Below are positions 56,524 through 64,000 of a stretch of 64,000 bases of DNA, in pieces; the stretch's first letter is position 1; every line of letters starts with the position of its first letter. Below the pieces are notes generated by a model. The model was given only the letters and a program-made list of their open reading frames with translations, was not told where the DNA came from and made no database searches. The DNA lies in assembly GCA_963556695.1 (NCBI GenBank), contig CAUWAG010000010.1:6262001-6326000 (forward strand), read 5' to 3'. This DNA is from Anthostomella pinea (lineage: Eukaryota > Ascomycota > Sordariomycetes > Xylariales > Xylariaceae). The position numbers were made by a program, and so were the translations under genes.

Positions 56524-57667
56524 GTTTTACATCAAGATTGGCAAGCCTTTCGGATGGGAGGATGTGTTCATCGTTGTATCTTACGTACGGCAACATCCTC
56601 TAGTCCAATCCCATATTGGCCTCCTCCCCTGGAAATGCTAACCAAATGGCGCAAGTTGATGGGAATTGGAGAGTCTGTAACAGTCCTCATACCTCAAAGT
56701 ACCGCATTTGGGAAGGATATCGCCATTGTTTCAGAGGAGGAACTGAGCGCTGCACAGAAGGTTTGTTGCTCTGCCAGCGGAACCACGATGTCCATGCTAA
56801 CCTTCCCCAAGACGCTGGATATGTCAGGGACCTTCTATTCATCCTATGTCTCGGTTTCGAAACTATCTGTCTACGTCAGCCTCCTCGCTTTATCGCCCAG
56901 CCTAATGCATCGATACATGACACATGCTGTGGGTGGCATCGTCGTGGGATGGATGATAACGTCCTTCTTGGGAGTGGCTTTCCAATGCGGAGCACATGGC
57001 CGTTGGGATACCAAGGGCGCACGCTGCATTAACATGGTGAGCCGCAAAGTCGAGTACTGGCTGACTCTTCGAGATATGCTGACCTCAAACAGCATGGGTG
57101 CTTAGCCTACATGGCGGTCACCAACATTCTGACAGATGCGGCACTCATTGCTATACCTACCGTCATTGTATACCCATTGCACACGGCCTTCGGGGTACGC
57201 GTTACGGTTATCGCCTTCTATATGACTCGTATACTGTAAGTCACAATGAGGTTGAAACTCAGCAGGGGTTCTAACATGAAGCCAGCGTCATTGTGGCCAC
57301 CATCTGTCAATTAGTCTACCTTTCAAGACTGTTCGGCGATAACTTTACACTCGACTCGTTCCCTTACTACCTCTCTGCCCAGTTCGTCCAGTTCACAAGT
57401 ATCACAGCCTCATGTGTTGTGTACTTCTGGCCCTTGCTCAAGTCTCTGCAGAGCGGATTCATGTTGGCCAATGACCCGAAATCATCTCACCAGCAATCGT
57501 TGGCTACATTTTCGAAACCGACCTTGCCGAGCACGCGGCCGTCGCGCAACGGAGATCGAAGGCCATACATTGAGATCACATTGGACGTAGAAGTACATCA
57601 GGAGGGGAATACGGCATCGTCTATTCCTGCTGCCGAGAGGTATAACTTTGCCTGGGAGCAACAGTAG
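56524..57667 (+). CDS. Fungal rhodopsin-domain integral membrane protein, 5' end unresolved
   Basis: Exons 56524-56584, 56656-56760, 56812-57036, 57093-57235 and 57286-57667 keep one frame; introns of 50-71 nt have CTAAC branch sites. Recognisable parts are YIKIGKPFGWEDVFIVVSY (conserved loop before helix 2), FGKDIAIVSEEEL, SKLSVYVSLLALSP (helix 3), VVGWMITSFLGVAFQC, GRWDTKGARCIN, AYMAVTNILTDAALIAIPTV, VIVATICQLVYLSRLF and FTSITASCVVYFWPL. This is the arrangement of the fungal plasma-membrane rhodopsin domain family, whose functions are mostly unknown. The cytosolic tail is about 70 residues long. A first exon carrying helix 1 and the start codon is not found: the frame upstream meets a TGA at about 56511. 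The gene may be 5'-truncated or have a diverged first exon. Confidence 0.65.
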
Positions 57668-58200
57668 AAGAGGAATGGAGGAGAGGTTAGCTTACACCTG
57701 TGACAATCAGGCCTGCAGTTACGCTGGTCAGGGCTGAGGGGATGAAATATCTCGATTCAACGATATCTAAGGAAGAAGAGGCAAGGTCGGAAGAGAGAGG
57801 GGAAGCTGGGGGTATATATGTACATAAATATGTGGAGGTATTCTGTATTACCGTAACAACACCCAAAGGCTCAGCTAAAGTAGATGCTAGGCAGAAAGCT
57901 CAGCACCCCCACGTGAATGATGACCAAGTGAAGACAACCAACAACTCATTCTCCCGAAATCAAGCCCGCAACGGTCCAACCACTAATGTCACCACCATCT
58001 ATCCCTCAATGCGTCGAGGTTGTCTTGGGTTGATCCTGTCTTAGATGCAGTCGGAGCCGTCAACGCCGTCTGCCACTGGGCTGTCGGGATCAAGCCCACC
58101 CCCGACTCCGCAGACGTCGCCGCCGCGGGTTTTGACGACTTGCGGCCCTTGGATATCTTCGTTGCGGTCATCAGTCCATTGGACCAAGCCGAGGCTCAGT
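57668..58200. other. Intergenic, no gene seen
   Basis: This holds the 3' flank of the rhodopsin-domain gene and possible 3' exons of the small minus-strand ORF at 58284. A minus-strand frame at 57989-58171 (TKISKGRKSSKPAAAT...) is polar and may be its second exon. Confidence 0.35.
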
Positions 58201-58284
58201 TTACTTAACGAGTGCGGTAGGGGCTGCCAGTGCAAGCCCCAGCACCAAAGCGAGAGACGCAACGATGAATTTGACGGAATGCAT
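58201..58284 (-). CDS. Possible small secreted peptide, first exon
   Basis: From the ATG at 58284 the frame reads MHSVKFIVASLALVLGLALA followed by APTALVK and a stop. The first 21 residues are a textbook signal peptide with a cleavage site before APTALVK. The stop overlaps a GTAAAC donor, so a short intron probably follows, and candidate continuations on the minus strand run to 57989 or 58041. I could not fix the acceptor. Function unknown; its interest comes from lying 0.5 kb from a UstYa remnant (see findings). Confidence 0.35.
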   Translation of the reverse strand: MHSVKFIVASLALVLGLALAAPTALVK

Positions 58285-58762
58285 GGTAGCGGGATGCGGC
58301 AATAAGAGTGGGTTTTTTGAAGGTTGGATGATCGGCTGTGAGAAATCTTGGAGTCTTCGTAGTTGTGCTAGTAGCCCTGGGTCCGGTTCAATTTTCGTGG
58401 GAGATTGAGCTCTATTTGTATCCCGTTCTTCCACCGACGGGCAACTGCCCAAGGTCAATTGCTGATTCTTACTGGTCCTACACACATTGAGGCCGTTGCA
58501 ACCAACGTATATGCTGTGGCACGTTGACATCGGCGTGCACGCTGGCTGGCAGCCGCATGTGAAGAGACACCGTACGCAGTGAGATAGGTACCTAGGTAGT
58601 TACTAACTTGCTTGGGGGCCTTTCTATTGGGTTTCTCCGTCCATTGACATCCCCCAGCATCCTTCTTCCAAGATCCTTTCTTACTCTGAGACATTCTCTC
58701 ACGTGCGCCTCCACAGCGTCTATCTTACCCTATGTCAAGTGGCATTGAACATCATCATCCGT

Positions 58763-59330
58763 ATGATGGCGGTCTATCGAGCCTTACACCATAATGATGA
58801 GGCATCCGCGGCCCAAGAAGCGCCTCTGCGTCTTTTGGAGACATCAGCCGGCAGGCGAGGCCTATCTTCATGGTTCGAACGAACTATGAAGGCCACACAC
58901 ATTTCAGCCTACCTTATTTTCCTTCACCTACTGGCCATAAGTTTGCTAGTAATACCGTGAATATACGGACCCGGAGGCTGTAATCTGGCTCCCTCGAGAG
59001 GAGTTAGTTGGTGTATGTTTATATTTGCGCAAAGCCGTTTCGGTTTTCCTTTGCTGACCTGCGAGTCCACAGCTCCCGTCCATAGTACGCTGGACTACGA
59101 AGTCAACAATGACCAGGCGTCAGAACACCCGAATGGTACAACACACTCCGGATACCCTACAGTGGAGCAAGAAAGAGCATGGGAAGATATGCTTCCGTGT
59201 AAGATTAGGTTTCTTCTTGAAAAACAGAAGCTGACTGTGTTGCAACAATGTACTTTTCAGCCAGTCCTCAGGAGATTGCACGGGCCGAAGGATACTCAGA
59301 GAACGCCGTTGAGCTAGCCAATGGAGGTTA
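58763..59330 (+). pseudogene. UstYa-like (DUF3328) gene remnant, cut by transposon
   Basis: The first exon (58763 to about 58956) encodes a short cytosolic region and one membrane helix (ISAYLIFLHLLAISLLVI), the usual N-terminus of this type II membrane family. Further on, DYEVNNDQASEHPNGTTHSG and GYPTVEQERAWEDML match the conserved block before the catalytic part. After a possible intron, SPQEIARAEGYSENAVELAN leads to GG. At that point, where the family continues with GYL and its first HxxHC motif, the Fot1-like element begins. Splice phases do not join cleanly, suggesting more damage. Intact members catalyse oxidative cyclisation in ustiloxin and cyclochlorotine-type peptide pathways. Confidence 0.6.
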
Positions 59331-61247
59331 ACATCTCCCACCCCCCTGCGGACCACCCCCCCGCGGACCAGCGCGTTCTGACCCACAAACGCGTAATTCA
59401 CCAACCACCAGGATTATGGTGATCCACCATCTACACCATCACTTTTGCATCTTTTTTTTCACAAAGCACACTATTTGAATCCTTATCTACTGCTGAATCT
59501 CATGATGTCATTTTACAACCGTCAAATAAAAGCTGAAGCCGCCATTTTGGCCATCCAACGCGGAGCTCCAGTCCGCTCGTCAGCCCTCGAATGGCAAATC
59601 AGTCGCTCGTACGTCAACCGACGAATCTCTGGCACCCCAACGCGGAATGAGACCAGCGCTCTCCAACAGGCTCTCTCACCGTATCTCGAACATAAGCTGG
59701 CAAGCTGGGCCCTGGGGCAAGCACGGCTAGGGTATTCTTCGGCGGTCTCTAAGTTCTGTCTCATGGCCCAGTGGATGCTCCATGCCACCGGGGATGCTCG
59801 AGAATTAGGGAAAAATTGGGCATCCAAGTTCCTGTCTCGAAACCCGGAAATCAAGATAATAAAGTCTCGTGTCGACTACAACCGAGTGAATGGTACTACA
59901 GCGGCAAATATCAACATTTTTTTTGATCGGTGTGACGCCCCTGACGTGGCTAACCTCATGCCAGCACGCTGGTACAACGTCGACGAAATGGGAATCGCCC
60001 AGGGGGTTGGGGACTCCCATTGGGTGGTCTCCGAGGCCTCCGGCAACATGGCTATGAAGAAAGGGGTCGAGAAGGGTGAATGGATAACTGCCCTAGAGTG
60101 TATGAGCGGATCTGGTGAGACCTTGCCGCCGCTGGTGATTCTCAAGGGGGTTAACGTACAAGCCCAGTGATTTAATAACCAAAATGAGGACAAATTCACC
60201 GACTGGAGGTTTACTATGTCGCCTAATGGATGGACCTCGAATCCCGTTGTGTTAGAATGGCTTCAACGTATCTTTATTCCTCACATTCGGGAGATCCATG
60301 GCAACACATGGGTGGTTTTGGTGTGTGATGGCCACGACTCCCACACGAATGACGAGTTCTTAGCCACCTGCTTGAGAAACAAAATATGGTTGATCTTTTA
60401 TGAACCTCATTGTTCCCATGTAGTCCAGATATTAGATGTAGGAGTCTTCAATTTGGTGAAGAAGAGGTTGAAGACCTTACTCCAGGAGACGCCCAGCGGC
60501 CGTCTGGGACTCAGGCCATCTAAGGAGGAGGTTTTGGAGTGCTACGAGCAGGCCCGGAAGGACACAATGACGCTCCTCAACATCAGAATTGCCTGGAAAA
60601 AGACTGGGATTGTTCCTCGCAACAGAGCAGAGGCGTTGAAGTCGAAATATGTGATTCTGGAGGACAAGGGGGTGGCCAGGGCACGCCAGAGGGACCCTAA
60701 GGCTTCCGAGCGAGCCACAACACCAGATTTTCTCGAGATGGTAGCTAAAACCATTATCACAACACCCTCTGGAAGCCGGGCTTTGCGGGAGAGTGCTCAA
60801 AAGCTCGAAAGAAAGGACCCTTCCTTTGGGGGGCCCTCTGAGCGCTTGTTGGTGCAGAAGGCTGGCAAGGCCATGGATGTTCAGGCTGCTACCATTGCAA
60901 ATCCACGGGCCAAATGTGAGCTGCTTGAGGCTCAAGTGGCTAAAAAGGCTAATACCACTCAAAAAGCAGTCAAACCAACACCAGGGGAACGATTCGTCAC
61001 AATGGCTAACATAAGGGAGGCCAAAATGGAGCTGAGGAACAGGAGGGTCTATAGGGACTCCGCTGCAGGCGAAGAGGTCCCACAAGAGGTCCCTGGTGAA
61101 GATTTAGGGTCGGAATCGGATTCTGGGAGCTGTATTATGGTTAGAACACCACGACCTTAGTGTATTTAGCAACTGTGGTGGTTGTAGATAGCTTCATCTG
61201 AATGAGAGTGGTGTGGTGTGGAGTGGTCCGTGGGGGGGGTGAGATGT
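59331..61247 (+). mobile_element. Fot1-like (pogo) DNA transposon, 1917 bp
   Basis: The element is bounded by TA at 59329-59330 and 61248-61249. Its ends are imperfect inverted repeats of about 25 bp: ACATCTCCCACCCCCCTGCG on the left, and ACATCTCACCCCCCCCACGG read inward from the right. One open frame with a single stop fills the interior. Size and coding capacity agree with Fot1 of Fusarium (about 1.9 kb, transposase of about 540 residues). Both ends are preserved, so the copy is structurally complete and looks young compared with the RIP-damaged retroelement beside it. The sequences on its two sides are unrelated (see findings). Confidence 0.88.
59502..61160 (+). pseudogene. Pogo/Fot1 transposase, one in-frame stop
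   Basis: From the ATG at 59502 the frame runs 552 codons to 61160 with one TGA at 60168-60170. The N-terminus has a psq-type helix-turn-helix (AEAAILAIQRGAPVRSSALE) and a CENP-B/Tc5-type DNA-binding domain (LASWALGQARLGYS ... GKNWASKFLSRNPEI). The catalytic triad is D in YNVDEMG (codon at 59982), D in LVCDGHDSH (60327) and D in VVQILDVGVF (60435); the last two are 35 residues apart, the D35D spacing of the Fot1 group. The stop replaces a residue just after VNVQAQ, where a Trp codon (TGG) would fit. An ATG 19 codons upstream is in frame but precedes no conserved sequence. Without read-through this copy is non-autonomous; it could be mobilised in trans. Confidence 0.85.
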
Positions 61248-61249
61248 TA

Positions 61250-63515
61250 TAGCTTCCTTGTGCTCCTGTATCGATTATCGCTCAGATCTTGTGTCTGTGG
61301 TATATGATTTCAATGTTGATATGTTCGTGTAGTCCTGTATTGATTCCGTACAGGGATCTTTTGCTTAGGTCCAGCGGTTGTCCCGTTACTGCTGGCCTCT
61401 TCCATCTTTTGAATGGGCTTGTATTCGTCTCTGGCGAGTCTTGGGACTGACTGATGTGTTGTCATCCGGTTGCTGTTGATTTTTGGGTCCTGATATCGAT
61501 CGTCTGGTCCTCTTCTGGGGTTGGTCATTTCCTTTTACTGGAAGTAAGACTCTTATCTGTTTTCCTTGATAGGCTTGTTTAATTTCTCTCCATGTCTCGG
61601 CTTTCCTTATAGTATGGATAAGACATTCATCTTTGGGGCACTGGCTCCACTCCTGGTCTTGCAGATATTCTCTGGGATATGCCGGATCGGGTCGTAAGAT
61701 TGCATAGGTTTCCCTATACGTGGTAACGACTCTTTGAGTCTCGTGTTCCAAGTATAGTCTGGTGATGAAGTGCTGTCCAGTCCTCGTGGGGAACCACTAA
61801 TGGTGTAGTGTCTCCCCTAGATGTAGTCCACAGTCGTTAAAGACACAGGAAATCCAGGACAATTCTTTCTGTCCTAGTCCTTTTAATATCAGTCGTGTGT
61901 CTTCCTTTTGTGTGTTGACCTTTGGTGGTTTGTTTATGTGGGTATGGATAGAGTTGATTGTTTCTTTGTCCTCTTCTATCCTTTGTCCTGGAATTGTGAT
62001 CCATCCGTTGGTCTGGAGTTCTTTCTTCTCCTGAAGCTTCTTACTTTGCTCTTGTGCTGTTATCTGTTCGAACAGCTCAAGGTTCAGCTCCTGGAAATGC
62101 TGTGCGTCGAACTCCTGTGTGTTGGCGCTGTCTGTGCTGGTCATCGTAGTGACGTGAACCTCGGGTTGTGGTCTGCCCTGTATCACAATTTGTATATCGT
62201 CCTTGAATCGGTTGTAGTTGTCCGGGGCAAGGGGTTCAAGGTATTCTGGTCGTCCGCTGTCGTCGTAAGCCGTGACGTTTCTGTCCGATTCTTCGTCCTC
62301 GCTGCCTGGCCACCCGTGAAGGTGAAGGTGAAGTTCGTATATGAAACATGTGTAACAGTAGCATCCCTTGCGGATTGCTGCTTGTGACTTGGCTGAATTG
62401 GGGTGTGTAGGGCACGCTTTCTCTTCCGGATTATGATAGTATTCGTATTCCCCTTCTGGAATGCGAGGTTCTTAAGAAGTGCTGGCCCTGGCCATCATGC
62501 TGACCTCCTGCTCGTTATTGTATCCCGAGCGTGTTATAGTGGCAATCTGCTGCTGGGGTTCTGGTACCTTTTGCCACTAATTGTTGTTCTTTTGTAGAGA
62601 GCGGTATTCCCTTTTGTAGTACCTGTTCTTCCCATAGTTATAACATTTGATGTCCTTCTTGTCGTATTTGGTGGCATCAAGGTCCATAGGTCCTGAATGG
62701 TATCTTGTTGCAGTACTGGGTACCTTAGGGGTACAGCTTTGATTGTTATATCGTCACTTTCTTATATTTGGTTTAATAAAGGTCCTGACTCCTAAGCTTT
62801 ATTTCTTTACCTGTCGCTCATAAAGTCTGTTGTTAATTTTGACCATTTGTGTGACATAGTTATCTAGTTTATGGGGTCGCTCAGTCTTGGACACTTCGTC
62901 CTTGATGTCATCTGAGTCCGGTATAGAACTGTGCCATGAGAGCATCTTCGTTAGTCTAGTCAGTTTGAGACGCGGCCTGTTTGAATTCTGTTGCGTATTT
63001 ATATGCTGATCCTTGCTGTCATAGCGTCATGAGTCGTAGTTTCGCTGACCTGGCTTCGTCAGGGTTTCCAAATGTCGGCCTGATTTTTTTTTAAAATAGT
63101 AGTAACTCTGGAAGACTCTGTTAGTCTCGTCTTCTTGTTTGTCCTTGTCTTTGTCGAGGTAGTTCCTCATGATTGGTTTGAACCATTCCAGGGCATCGCC
63201 CTTAAGGAATCCTGCCACGCAGAGCACCTTGTCTGGTTCCGTATTGATCTGGTGTACGTAGAACCTGAGGTAGGCCTTGGCCTAGGTAAGGAAGCGTTGG
63301 ACGTTGCTATCCTTCCCATTGTAAGAAGCTGAAAGGGGTAACTTGTACCCACTGTTCCCTGTCACTGGGGCTGCCATGACTTGTGCTTTCAGCTGCTGGT
63401 TACTGCCTTTAAGTTACTGGATCCTGGACTGGAGTTGTTGTACCATGCGGACCAGGTCCTTGGGCGACGTGGTCGGCCCACTCGTTGTGCTTCCTGCGGG
63501 GGTTTGAGGTGCCAT
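61250..63515 (-). pseudogene. RIP-damaged Ty3/gypsy gag and start of protease
   Basis: Gag starts at the ATG at 63515 (MAPQTPAGSTTSGP). It contains the capsid-like segment VLCVAGFLKGDALEWFKPIM near 63170-63227. Stops replace Gln codons (CAA to TAA, CAG to TAG), and a frameshift lies in the A-run near 63090. The nucleocapsid zinc knuckle near 62600-62646 reads CYNYGKNRYYKREYRS: against the CX2CX4HX4C pattern the second and third Cys and the His are Tyr, each one C-to-T or G-to-A change. A polar spacer follows, then AIIDTGAQGSY at 61249-61281, the D-T-G active site of retroviral-type protease, where the sequence stops at the Fot1-like element. No reverse transcriptase is present. It cannot be functional. 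Confidence 0.85.
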
Positions 63516-63575
63516 TATTGAGTCGATATTGCCCAGCAGTCGTCGTGAGTACTAACTGAACAAGAGTGATCAAAA

Positions 63576-64000
63576 TGTGACGAGCCGTCTAACCTATAAG
63601 GCTAAAGGTGTGACGGAACGCTCACCATAACCACCATGCCACAGCTGTTCCTTCCAAAAGGATGCCGAATATCAAGCGTGGCAGCTTGACATTCAATGGT
63701 GGTACATGTACTCATGCCCGGGCTCCAGGACTCACCACATGGGCTACCTATACCAGACCATGACAAAAGGGTTCTATAGGGTTTATGTTCTGAGGTAAGT
63801 CAACACAAAGAACGATAGAGGCTTCTGTCGACTAGAAGACACTTAGATACTGGGGCTTGGTCTGATCCAGGGGATTACTGTATAGTCGAGTCATCAGGAG
63901 ATTTCTCCCACCTTAGGGTTGGCTAAGATGCTTAGATTGATCACTGAGGTAGAGACTGTCTATCTGTCTAGCCAGGAAATATCTATCCTTATATATCCAA
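63576..64000 (-). repeat. Putative 5' LTR of the gypsy element, cut by window end
   Basis: On the minus strand, a possible LTR end (...CGTCACA at 63576) lies 60 bp before the gag start and is followed by an untranslated leader. A TATA-like motif (GGATATATAAGG) sits near 63990, where a promoter would be expected. The other LTR border is outside the window and no second copy is present, so the assignment is by position only. Confidence 0.4.

Noticed and set aside
61250..61330. Continuation of the UstYa gene (GGYSFLVLLYRL) beyond the Fot1-like element
   Set aside because: The minus strand of the same bases encodes a clear retroviral-type protease motif continuous with gag, and the plus-strand reading lacks the HxxHC motif.

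Overview
The window is nuclear DNA from a filamentous ascomycete (Pezizomycotina, probably Sordariomycetes). The evidence is short introns of about 50-80 nt with GT...AG ends and CTAAC-type branch sites, fungal-specific families (TeaR, Clr5-domain, STAND NLR, UstYa/DUF3328, fungal rhodopsin-domain protein), a Fot1/pogo element, and AT-rich blocks whose mutations look like repeat-induced point mutation (RIP). No species can be named from the sequence.

Layout. 1-4.7 kb is an AT-rich, gene-free repeat block holding solo LTRs of three families; four of them keep perfect 5-bp target duplications. 4.7-7.2 kb has weak or decayed coding traces, including the tail of an AlkB-like dioxygenase. 7.4-8.3 kb is a Cys-rich single-pass surface protein. 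9.6-13.7 kb is a broken NACHT STAND (NLR-type) gene, cut near its 5' end by a truncated LINE and carrying further stops and frameshifts. 14.6-20.8 kb is a healthy block: a mitochondrial conserved protein and mitochondrial ClpP on a shared divergent promoter, then a Clr5-domain protein. 23.0-24.7 kb is a nest of TA-flanked inverted-repeat elements with a solo LTR at its edge. 25.4-36.2 kb carries a flavin monooxygenase, a sterol O-acyltransferase and a J-domain protein, well separated. 36-44 kb is nearly gene-free. 44-52.4 kb holds a VPS54 C-terminal fragment, a 5'-truncated membrane-protein gene, a 4-TM membrane protein, a metallophosphoesterase and the polarity protein TeaR. 53.9-64 kb is accessory and decaying: an amino-acid permease pseudogene, a rhodopsin-domain gene with an unclear 5' end, a possible small secreted peptide, a UstYa remnant, a nearly intact Fot1-like element and a RIP-damaged Ty3/gypsy gag.

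The intact genes are mostly housekeeping and do not form one pathway. The accessory flanks are a record of gene death by transposon insertion and RIP-like mutation. The closest thing to a biosynthetic locus is a signal-peptide ORF beside a UstYa remnant near 58-59 kb. No convincing novel system was found; the most informative observations are the LINE-disrupted NLR, the nested TIR elements and the Fot1-like copy whose two flanks come from different sequences.
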